From the NCBI GenBank assembly GCA_023664105.1, contig JAMPGF010000003.1, forward strand, positions 1-41,930: a stretch of 41,930 bases of DNA, given 5' to 3'. The notes beneath the pieces were generated by a model. The model saw nothing but the letters and a program-made list of their open reading frames with translations. It made no database searches and was not told the origin of the DNA. This stretch comes from Butyricicoccus sp. Its GTDB lineage: Bacteria; Bacillota; Clostridia; Oscillospirales; Oscillospiraceae. Below, piece after piece: positions 16,501 through 28,500 of this stretch. Made by a program: the position numbers and the translations under genes. Positions within the stretch are counted from its first letter, which is position 1. Each line of letters opens with the position of its first letter.

Positions 16501-19500
16501 CTGGGAGGCGGCCTCTCCGCTTTCGACCTTCCACGTCACCGTGCCGGAGCCTCCAGTGGTGCCCAGCCGGAAGGTGTCGCCGTAGTAGACGGTCTCCGGC
16601 AGGCCGGTGATGGTCAGCTCGGGGGCGTCGCCCTCCGTGATGGTGAAGTGGACAGTCTTGCTGAAGCTGTAATTCCTGGTCGTGCTGGTAACCGTGACAT
16701 CGGCCTGACCCACGTTGATGTTGTTTTTGTAGCTCACCGAGTACTCGCTGGCCGGGATGATGACGTTGTTCTCCACATCCTGGACCGTGACGGTGGGCTT
16801 CAGCTCGCTGCCGGTGTACTTGAGGCTGTTGTCGGACAGGTCGACGTTCAGTTTGTTCTCGGCTATTGTGTTCTTGCCGATGGATACCCGGTACGATTTG
16901 ACATCGCTGTCGGCATAGAAGTCGTTGCCCTCCACTTTGGCCCTGACCGCATAGCTGCCTACCTCAGTCGCAGTGGGGATGAAGGGAGAAAACTCCCCGC
17001 CGCTCAGCGAGTAGACCACGGTACAGTCGTTTTTCCCCTCACCAGAATACACAAGCTCCTGCTCCTCGCCTGTGTAGACCAGATTCTCAACGGGGGCGGG
17101 TACCAGATCAAATTCTGCTTTGGCCTTTGTGATCTCGAACGTCGCGGTCGTGTAGAACTTGTAATTGCCGTTGCTCCTGCTCTGAACTGTGACTGACGCG
17201 GTGCCGGGGTTGCGGTTGTCTGCATATCCGACGATGTAGTAGTCCTTTACGGGAGTAAGCGGCTCGCCCTCCACGACAACGGTCACGCCGGGTTCCAGGT
17301 CCCCGTCGGTATACGGTGTGGAATACTTTGTCTTGCCCTCCACCAGCACGGTAGGCGTGACCTGCTTCGGGGAAATCGTTACCGTCAGGGTCTGGGGCGA
17401 GGTGTCTCCGTAGCCGGGGTTGCCCACGACCTTGTAATAGACGTCGTAATCATCCGCATCGGTTTCCTTGGGGATCGCCATGTTGTAGCTCGTGCCGTCC
17501 GTTGAGTATTCCAGATGGCCGTTCACCGCGCTGCCCGCCGTCACAAGGGCCTGCGCTTTTCCGGTGTAGGTCAGGTCCTTCTCCTGAGGCGCAAGCGTCA
17601 GAGTTGCCGTGCCCGCCTTGATCGTAAATGTCACCTCGCCGCTGACGGTATAGTTTCCGCCTTCGGCGTCGCTGATTATGACCTTGGCGGTATCATTCCC
17701 CGCCTGCACGTTGTTGCTGTAGCCCACCAGATACTCACCGGCGGGGATCACCTTGCTGCTGTCCTTGACCGTGACATCGGGCCGCTTCGGGCTGCCGTCG
17801 TAGTCGAAGCTGTCGGGGGACAGGGTGACGTTTTCACCGGTAACATTCAGCGTTTTCGGACTGATGGTCACAGGCAGGGCCTTCGGGGCGACATCCGCGT
17901 AATTCGCGCTGCCCTCGACCTTGTACCAGACCGTATACGTCCCCGCGTTTGTCTCCTTTGGAATATCCCGGCTGTAGATGACATCATCCAGGGAATACAG
18001 GATATCCCCGTTTGTCGCGCTGCCGCCGATGACCAGCTCCTGCCGCTGGCCGTTGTAGGTCAGCTCCTTAGGCGTAGGCGCGATCACCGTTGCCGCTCCC
18101 GCGGTAATGGAGGCGGTCGTCGTGTCGTTCCAGCTGATCTTGTACTTGTCGTTGTCGGGAGGCGTGCCGGCGATATTGACCGTCTTGTTGTCCCCGACGT
18201 TGGCATTGCTGAATGTGCCGGTCAGGTTCAGCGTAACGGTATCGCCGTTCAGCAGATCGCCGGGTTTCCAGCTGATGACCAGCTCTGCATCAAGCTTACT
18301 GTCATACTCCTTGTCCTTGGCGGTCACGATTGCCGTAACGGGTCTCTTTTCCGCGCTGAACGTCCAGCTGGCCGTGGTTGTGCCGTATCCGTCGGCCTCC
18401 CTCGTGGCCGTGATGGTGATCGGGCCGCCGGCCTTCCAAATCGTGACCAGGCCATTCTGGTCGATGGTGGCGATGTCCTGCTTGTCGCTCGACCACGTCA
18501 CGGTGCCCGTTCCGGAGCCGCCGTTTGTGCTTAGCGTAAAGCTGTCGCCGTACTGAACCTTGCCCGGCTGGTTCACGATGGACAGCGGGCTCTGGCCCGT
18601 CGCGGAGATGGTAAAGGTCTTGGGTGTGTCGGTGATATCGTAGTTGCCGCCAACCTTCCCGGCCTTGTTCTTGACCGTGACCGTATGGTCTTTGGCGCTC
18701 CTCCAGTCCGTGTCGCCGTATTCGACGTCGTACTCGAGATCCGGTATGATACGGCCATTGTTGTCCTTGATCGTGACCGTGGGCTTATGCACGCCGCCGT
18801 CATACAAGGCGCCGGTGGGCGTGAGCTCGATAACAGGATTCTCCACCTTCTGCCGGGCGATGGTTATTCGCGTAGTCTCCGTCAGCTTCGTGCCCGCCGT
18901 ATCCTTGTGGTTGCCGTCGCCCTTAACGCGGTACCAGACATCATAGCTGTCCGCGTCGGTGCCGGTGGGCAGGGAGGTGGAATAGGTACTGTTGTCCGTC
19001 GAGTATTCCAGTGTGCCCTCCGGGGAGGAACCGGCTTTGACCAGATACTGCGCAAGGCCGGTGTACTCCAACCCAGTCTCAGCCGTCGGAGCGGTTACCT
19101 TTGTTTCGTCCACATCCGCCTTAAATATCGACGCGGTAGCCGTGGCGGGGTAGTTGATAATGTAGTTCTCATAATTGCCCTTACACTCGCTGAAATCCGG
19201 ATTTGTGCGGTCAACATTCACCTTTTTGTCCGTTCCGGCGCTGGCGTCCTCAAAACTGCTGCCGGGCAGTGTGATCTTGACCGTATCTCCGCTTACCAAA
19301 TCGCTGTCCTGGAGCGTAGCGGTCACGGTGGCGTCCGTTTCGCCGTCGTAGGTCTTGGCCTCCGCGGTCACAACGGCATTGACCTGCTTCTTCTCCGCGA
19401 AGAACGTCCATGTAGCCGTCTGATCGGTGTAGCCAGCAGCGGAGCTGGTGGCCGTGACCGTGACGGAGCCCACGCCTGCGATTGTGAGCAGTCCGCTGCT

Positions 19501-22500
19501 GATGCTCGCAATGTCGCTGCCGCCGGCGTCTTTGCCCTCAACCTTCCACTCAATCGTCCCGCCGTCGGAACCGCCCGACGTGCCCAGCTGGAACTTATCG
19601 CCGTAGCAGACGCGCTCCCGCGTGCCGGTGATGGTCAGCGGCGTTTGATCCGCCGCGAGGATCTCAAAGGTTTTGCTGCTGTCATTGATCCGGTAGTTGG
19701 AGCTTTCTGTATTTTTGACCGTGACAGTGTATGTGCCGGCCTTTGTCAGATCAGCGTTGCCCTCGGCATCCTTATAGGTCACCGTGTACTCGCTGCCGTC
19801 AATCAACATGCCGCTGCCGTCCTTGACAGTGACCGTGGGCTCCTGCTTCTTCCCGTTGAACGTCACCGAGCCCGGCGTCACCTGGACAGTGGGATTATCC
19901 ACGGTGTTCACGATGATGGAAGCGGCCACCGGGTCAGGCTCGGGGACTGTGTCGTTGTGGTTGCTGTCGCCCTGAACCTTGTAGTAGATATCATAATTGC
20001 CCACAGCCGTCTGCGTGGGGATAGCCGGGGAATAGTCGCCGTCCTCACTCAGGGCGTACACCATCGTGCCGCTGGACGCGCTGCCCGCCGTAATTAGCTC
20101 CTGCGCGGCGCCGTTGTAGGGCAGACCTGTCTTGCCGACTGGGGGCTTCACATCCGAAACGTCGGCTTTCCCGATGATAAAGCTGCCCGTGCCGTTGACG
20201 ATGTAGTTGCCGCCGTTGGCGTTAGTGATAACGACCGTCGCCGTCCCGGCGTTGATGTTGTCGCGGTAGGATACGGTATACTCATCGGTCGGGATGGTCG
20301 TCTCGCCGTCCTTTACCTTGACCTCATCATCGTCCGTCTTGCCCGGTTCCTTCGGGCTGCCATCGTAAGTGCAGCCGCCTGTTACCTCCACCGTGACCTC
20401 CGGGCTGACGACCTCCTTCGGCTTGATGGTCACGGATACCGTCCAGGTCTCGCCGCTGCTGGTATAGTTGCCGTCGCCCACGACCTTGTACGTTACAGTG
20501 TACGTGCCCGCGTTGGTTCCCTTGGGGATGGCCTCGCTATAGGTGTCGTTGTCCTGCAAATACTCGATGTGTCCGCCGCTGGCGGTGCCTACGGTCACCA
20601 GCTCCTGCTCCTGCCCGGTGTAGGTCAGGCTCCTCGCCTCCGGAGACTTCGTCAGCTGCGCGGCGGCACCGGTAATCGTAAAGTTCACGGTCTGCTCGGC
20701 AAAGGTGTAGTTGCCGCCCTCGTTGCAGGTGATGGTCACAGTGCCCTTTGCGTCATCGGTACTGACATTCTTATTGTTGCTGTAGCTGACCGCATACTCG
20801 CCGGCCGGAACCACCGCGTCGCCGTCCTTGATGGTGACATTGGGCTCCTTATCGCTGCCGTCGAACACGTAGGAGCAGTTTCCGTCCTCATCCTTCTTCA
20901 AATCGTTGCCGGACAGGGTGATATCCAAAGTCTCCGGCTTCCTCGGGCTTATGGTCACCGTCACATCCTGCGGCGCGGAATCGTTGTGGTTGGCGTCGCC
21001 CAGCTCCTTGTACCAGACGGTGTAAGTCCCCGCGTTGGTCCCGGTTGGGACGTTCGTGGAATACACGCCGTCCCGGCTGTTGGAGTAGCGCGTATCAGTG
21101 TCGCCGCCGATTACCAAAGCCTGGGCAGAGCGGTTGTATTCCAGCGTATTCGCCGTCACAGCGGGCGCGTCCGTGTCCGCCTTGAGTATGGACGCGGTAG
21201 TGGTACGCGGAATCGTGATGGCGTACTTCTGACTGGTTGCATCATTTACGGGGTCGCCGTTGACTGTCACGGCCTTGTCCTGCCCGACATTAGCATCCGC
21301 GAACGATCCGGTTATTGGCGTGGTATTGATGCTGTCGTTCCCCACCAGATCCCCGGCCTTCCAGCTGACATTTATCGTGACGCTGGTATCATTTTCCGCA
21401 AACACCCTGTCGTCCGCGCTCACGATGGCCGTGACGGGTTTCCTCAGCGCGTTGAGGGGATAGGTTGCCGTCGCGTCGTCGTAGTTCGCACCGCCGGGTC
21501 TTGTCGCGGTAATGGTAGCGGAGCCTGTGCCGACGATTTTTACAAAGCCATTTTGGTCGATCTCAACAACACCCGCAGCTGGTTCCGCGCTCCATGTGAC
21601 CGCGGCGTTTCCGGAGCCGCCGACAGCGCTCAGGGTAAATGTGTCGCCGTAGTAGACGAAGCCGGGCTTGTTGGTGATCTCCAGCGGGTCCTGCGCTGTC
21701 GTGCTGATGGTGAACTGTGCTGTAACACCATCAGCAATAACATAGTTGCCGCGGTCGATATCCTCGATCTTGACGGTGTAATCGCCCTTGTCCGTCCAGT
21801 TCTCATTGTTGTCGGAAACATATGTGACCTTGTACTCGCTCGCCGGGATCACGTTGTTGTCGCCATCCCAGAGGGTGACCGTGGGCTTATGCTCTCCGCC
21901 GTCATACTTCGCGCCGGAAGGTGACAGCCCGACCGTAGGATTCACATTCTGCTTTCCGACCGTCGCCTGCACGCTGTCGACCTCGCTGTCGGTGTGGTTG
22001 CCATCGCCCTGGGCCTTGAAATATACCGTGTAAGTATCGGCGTCCTTGGCCTTGGGGATAGAGGACGTGAAATTGCTGCCGTCCAGGGAGTAGACCATTA
22101 TGCCGCCTGTCACCGTACCCGCCGTGACCAGCTCCTGGGCCTGGCTGGCGTCGTAGGTCAGAGCCGGGGTCACAGTTCCCGGTCCTGCATCCACAGTTGC
22201 GGCAATCGCCTTGATAGACGCGGCAGTCGCGGCGGGATAGGTGATCTCATAGTTGTCCGCGTTAGTTCCGGTGACGGACGCGCCATCGCTGTCCACCGTC
22301 ACCTTCTTGTCGGTGCCGACATTGGGGTCGTCAAATTCGCCGGTCACGCCGTTGATGGTGATGGAGTCGCCCTCCACCAGCGCGCTGGCCGGGACGGAGA
22401 CATGCACCGTGGCCGTTTTATTGCCGTCGATAAAGTCCCTGTCGTCCGCGGTCACGACCGCCGTGACCTGCTTTTTTGCCGCGCTGAACTCCCAAGCGGC

Positions 22501-25500
22501 GGACACTTCGTTGTAGTTTCCGCCCGCGGAGCGCTTCACCGTCACTGTGAGTGTTTTGCCCTGGTCCTTTACGGTGAGCAGTCCGGTGCTGCTGATCTCG
22601 CTGTTTACCGCATTTCCGTCAGCGCCTTTTACCTCCCAGGTGACCGTCCCGGAGCCGGTGCCGCCGGTGATACCCAGCTGAATGGTGTCGCCATAGCGGA
22701 CCTGGGCCTTGATGCCGGTGATGGAAACCGTCTCCTGGTTCGCCGGTACGATCTCAAAGGTGCGGGTGTTGCCGGTCGTGATGATGTAATTGGAGTTTTC
22801 AGGCGTGGTGACCGTCACGGTGTAAGTGTCTACGTCGACCATAGCAGAGCTGTCATTTTTGCCTTCAATCTTTACTGTGTACTCATGCTCCGGAATCACG
22901 AGGCCGTTGTCATCGCGGACGGTGACAGTCGGCTTCTGCTCGCTGCCGTTGTACTGGAACTGATACGAGGACAGCGTGATCCCGGGGGTGTTCACGGTGT
23001 TCCTGGCGATTGTCACCGTACCAAGTTCTGTGGGAGCCGTATCGCTGTGGTTCGCGTCGCCCAGAACCTTGTAGCTGATCTCATAGTCGCCCACCGCCGA
23101 GGCAGAGGGAATGGCAGAGGAGTAGTTCCCGCCGTTTACCGAGTAGGCCACCGTGCCGTCGCCGGACACACCGGCCTTGACCAGCTCCTGGACAGCGCCG
23201 CTGTACTGCAAGCCTGTTTTCATCTCCGGGGCATCAAAGACAGGAGGCGCCTTTTCGATCTTAAAGGTTGCCGTACCGTTGACGATGTAGTTCCCGCCGT
23301 TATTGTCGCTGACAGTGACCGTTGCGGTGCCCGCGCCGGTGTTGTTGAGGTAGTCCACGGAGTACTCGGTTTCAGCAATCGGGTCAAGATCAGCGCCGGT
23401 GTTGACGCCTCCACTAACGGTGACGGTGGGCCTGCACTCATTGCCGTCATACACATAGGAAGCCGGGTTCAGCGTGATCTTCGGGGTGATCGTCTTGGGC
23501 TTGATAGTCACGGACACCTGGCCGGGCGCGGTATCGTCGTGGTTGGCGTCGCCCTTAACCATATAGTAGACGGTGTAAGTGCCCGCGTTGGTTTCATGGG
23601 GGATGGCCTCCGAATAGGAGCCAGACGCGCCGGTGGGGGAGTACATCACCGTGCCGCCTGTGGCGGTGCCCACGTTCACCAGATCCTGGGCGCTGCCGTC
23701 ATAGGTCAGATCCTTGGCCTTGGGAGTCTCGGTCAGCACCGCGGCGCGGCGTTGGATCTCGAACTGCACCTTTGCGGTCACAAAGGTGTAGTTGCCTCCC
23801 TCGCTGGCTGTGACGGTCACGTCCGCTGTGCCGACATTCTTGTTCTTGGCGTAGTCAACGGTGTAGTCGCTGGCCGCGAGCGCAGCGCTGTAGCCGCCTT
23901 CGTCCGAACAGGTGACAGTGACGTTAGGCCTCTTCTCGGCGCCGTCGAAAGCATAGTAGTATTTGCCGCTGTCGTCCGTCTGCAAATCATGGTCGGACAG
24001 CGTAACGCTCACGTTAACCTCTCTGGGCGTGATGTCAGCATGAGCTGTGTCGGGGATGCTGACCGCGTACTTGCCGGTATCGCAGGTGACGGTGAACCCA
24101 TCACGGGCCAGATTGACGGTCTTGCCGGTGCCGGCGTTGACATCGGCAAACGTACCCTTCAGGCCGACAATTGAGATAGTATCAGCGGAATCAACCAGGT
24201 CGCTGCTTTTTACCTCCGCCGTGATATCATTTTCGTCAATGCTGTTGGTTCCGTCATAGGCCTTCGGCTTGACAGTTACATCCGCTATGACCGGCTTCGG
24301 CTCCACAGTGAACGTCCAGGTATCGGTCACCGGCGCGTAGTTGGGGAGAGTCCGCTCCGCCGTAACAGTGATGGAGCCGGTGCCCGTGACAGTGAGCTCA
24401 CCTGTGTCCGGGTCGATATCGGCGCTGCTTTCACCTGCCGTAATGCTCCATGTCACCTTACCGTTTCCGGGTCCGCCGGTGGCACCGGGCTTGACCGTGT
24501 CGCCGTAATAGACGTGTTCAGGCTTGCCGGTGATCTCCAACGAATTCTGGGTAGCCGCGACGATCTCCGCCGTAGCGGTCGCGGAGAACGTGTAGTTCCC
24601 GCCGTCCACATTTTTGATGGCCGCCGTATACGTCCCGGCAGCCTTCAACTCCGTGACAGTTTGGCCGTTTTCATCCGTCCAAACGACCGTGTACTGCTTC
24701 TTGTCAACCACTGTTTCGCCATCCATGACCGTGATCGTCGGGTTTTTTCTCGCGCCGTCGTACGGATAAGAGTTCTCCGTCACCTCGATCACAGGCGTGG
24801 TGATGGGCTTGGGAGCGATGGTCACTTCCACAGGCGCCCCGTTCACCGTCACTCCGGTATAATCGTCGGTGCCGTCCACCTTATAATAGACGTTGTAAGT
24901 ACCCGCGTTTGTCCCGGTGGGGATTTCCTCGGAATACGGCCCGTTCTCGTTCAGCGAATACACGATAAAGCCCACATTGGTCTTACCCGCCGTGACCAGC
25001 GCCTGTGCCTGGCCGCTGTAGGTCAGCGGGTCGATTTTCCCGGGGGCGGTGGTAATTTCAGCGGCCGCCTGCGTAATATTCGCTGTCACCGTCTCGGGGT
25101 AGCTGATGGCGTACTTGCCCGCGTCGTCTCCGGTCACCTCGACCTTGGAGGCATCCAGCGTGACGGTTTTCCCCTCCCCAACCGAGGGAGTATCAAATGC
25201 GGCGGAGATGCTGTTCGTGTCAATTATGACCGTATCGCCGTTTATCGCGGCTATACCGGCGGAGGACACAGTGGCGCTTGTATTGCCGTCATAGGGCTTA
25301 TTATCTACCCTGACAGCAGCCTCGACAGGCCTCGGCGCGGCGGTGAAGCTCCACTGGGTCTCGGCGGCGAGGTAGTTGTTATCCGCCGCTTTCTTCACCG
25401 TGACGGTCACGTCGCCCACGCCGGTGATGGTAAAGCTTGCCTTGCCGTCTGCGTCTACGTCCACACTGACGGGGCCGGTTCTTTCCCACGTCACCTCGCC

Positions 25501-28500
25501 GTCCCCGCTGCCGCCGCTGACGGTCAGCTGGAAGCTGTCCCCGTAGTTGGTAGCCGCCGGCTTCCCGCCGATGACCAGCTCTTCCTGCGGGATCTGGCCG
25601 ATGGTGAAGTCCTTGGTATTTTCAGTAACACCGGCCAGGTCATAATTGCCGTCCGCCTTATCGGTTATCTTGATGGTGTAGGTCCCTACGTTCGTCGGAG
25701 ATTCTACACGATTATTTTCCGCATCTGTGCAGACCCATTCGTACTCCCCCTCAGGCAGCAGCGTTTTCCCATCCCAAACCTTGATTTCTGGCATTTTTGC
25801 CGTGCCGTCATACTCAAAGCTCTCCGGCGACAGCTCGATGGTGACCTCGGTCAGCGGCTTGCGGTTGATCTTCACGCCCTCTACTTCCGTCGCCGCAAGA
25901 CTGTTGTGGTTTTTATCGCCATTCACCTTGTACCAGACCCTGTAAGTCCCCGCCTCGGTGGCGGTGGGGATTGCGGCGGTGTAGGTACTCGTCGGGCTGT
26001 TCAGCGCGTACAGCACCTCGCCGCCGGAGGTCGTCCCCGGAACCAGCAGCTCGTGGGGTTTGCCGTCGTAGGTGATAACAGCCGCGCTCGAGGCCGGATT
26101 AAACTCAATATCCGCCTTTTGGATCACGAATGTCGTCGAACCCGTCACGGTGTAATTTCCGCCCGGCTTGTCGGTGATGTTGACGGTGCCTTTCCCGGCG
26201 TCAATGTTGTCGCTGTAGAGCACATTGTACTCGCCGGGTTTGCTGTCGTCACCGGCAAAAATCACATCGCTGCCGTCCTTGACAACGACCGTGGGCATTT
26301 TCGCGCTGCCGTCATAGGTATAGCTGACCAGGGGATTCTCGCCGTCAAACAGTTCAATGGTCGGGTCCTTCACCGTCTTGGGCGCAATGGTCACGGCTGC
26401 CTCACCCACCTCGGAATCGCTGTGGTTTCCGTCGCCCTGCACCTTGTAGTATACCGTGTACTTGGCAGCGTCGGTTTTGACAGGAATGTTTGCCGAATAA
26501 GAATCCCCATTGTCTTTATCCAGCGAATACACCATCGTCCCGCCGTACGCCGCGCCCGCGGTCACCAGCTTCTGGTCACGGTTATTAAAGGTCAGCGGAT
26601 CGCCCGCGGCTTCCGGCGCGGTGAGGACCCTGGCCGGCTCTTTTTTGATCTCGAATTTTTCGGTAACAGGATTGTTGGGCGTAAACTCGTAGTTGCCGCC
26701 GTCCGTGGACGTGACGGTCACGGTGGCGTCGCCCACATTGATGTTATTGCTGTAGCCTACAGTGTAGTTGCTCTCCGGGATCACGTCCACGCCGTCTTTA
26801 ACGGTAACCGTCGGTTTTTTCTCATTCCCGTCGTAGATGTAGGAACAGGTTCCATCCGCCGCCGCCGTCAAGCCATTGCCGCTCAGCTCAACCGTGGGCG
26901 TCACCTGTTTTTTGCTGATCGTCACATCCACACTGGCCGGAGGCAGACCGGTGTAATTGTCGGTTTCCTCCACCCGGTACCAGACGGTGTAGTTGCCCGC
27001 GTTTGTCCCTTCCGGGATATTCGTGGAATAGCTGCCGTCCTCGCTCATGGCGTACTCCACCGACACGCCCGCGGCGTCCGCTTTCAGCACATCATCACCA
27101 ATCAGTGCCTGCGCCGCGCCGCTGTAGGTCAGCGCTGCGGCATCCTTCTCTTTAGTGATATGCACGACCGCCTTATGTATCGCTGCCGTGACGGTGGTGC
27201 TGGAATATGTAACGGCGTAGTGCCCGGAATTATTGCCGGTGATGGACGCGCCGCTTATATCCACCGTCACCGTCTTGTTCTCCCCGGCGTTCTCATCGCT
27301 GAACGTGCCGGTCAATCCGGTGATCGTGATCTCATCTCCGGGAAGAACACCCTGTTCCACCGCGGCATGAACCCTGGCTGCCTTCAGGTCATCGCCGCCG
27401 TAGGTTTCGCCGTAGAATTTATCCTCTGCCGTCACCGTCGCGGTGACCTTCTTTTTTTCAGCGGTGACCGTCCAGGACGCGGTGGCGTCATCGTAATTGA
27501 TTATGGAAGCGTTAGCGGGGTCTTTACCGGATTTTGTAGCCTTCACGGTGAACTCGCCGTCGCCGACGATGGTGACCTGCCCGCTCTTCGCGCCTACCTC
27601 CGCGACTTTTACACCGCCGACGTCTATGATCTCCCAGGTAACATCGCCGCTGCCCGAACCGCCGGTCGTGCCCAGGGTGAACTTATCCCCGTAGGTGATG
27701 GTGTCGGGCTGCTTTGTGATGGACAGCGCCTCCTGCTCTTTGGAGGTAATTTGGAATGTGGCAGTAGCTGGTTTGAGCTTGTAGTTGCCATTATCTGCAT
27801 TGTTGACTGTGACAGTAGCCGTACCCACATTTCGGTTGTCGCTATAAGAAAATGTGTACTCGCTCTTCGGAATTACATATTCTCCGTCCTTGACGGTGAC
27901 CCCCGGCTCCTTATACTCGCCGGTAAACATGGTTTTGTAATAATCCAGCTCTACCGCAGGCTCGATCTCCCTGTGGTTGATTCGTGCAGTGAGCTGTCCC
28001 GACTGGCCGGTAAAGTTCTCCGTATCCGCCACCCGATACCAGACGTAATAAGTGCTCACGTTAGTTTCGGTGGGAATATCCGTGGAGTAAGGGCCGTCCT
28101 TGGCCCGCGCAAACACGATCTCCGCCCCCTCGGCCGCCGCGCCGGGCTTCAGAGCGCCCGCCGTCACCAGCTCCTGGGCCTCGCGGTTGTACTCCGCCGT
28201 TCTGCCCAAGGGCGCGGTCGTGACCGCCGGAATCTTGTTGACAGTCAGCGTCAGCAGTTCCGTCTCCGCTGCCTCAAAGTTATTGCTCTTCTCCAGGTAC
28301 GCCTTGACCTCATACTTTCCCGCGTTTGTGGGCAGGCCCCCGGTAAACTCGTCCTCTGTTTCAGCCGTCCGGTATGCGTATTGGAGATACGGATGCAGAT
28401 CCTCGGAGGCTTTTATGGTAATGGTTATACCCGGCAGATCCTCGCTGTCAACCGGGCTGCCGTCATAGTCCACAGTGCAGGCGGCAGCATTCCAGCTGAT

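Noticed and set aside
14836-24174. Further long plus-strand open frames (14836-17196, 18685-20097, 20569-21924, 21994-24174)
   Set aside because: All lie antisense to the module array and share the shadow composition. None has a recognisable domain or start signal.
14860-28230. Possible CRISPR or short tandem DNA repeat
   Set aside because: The similarity is at the protein module level, about 90 residues per module and diverged in DNA. There are no constant short repeats with unique spacers.
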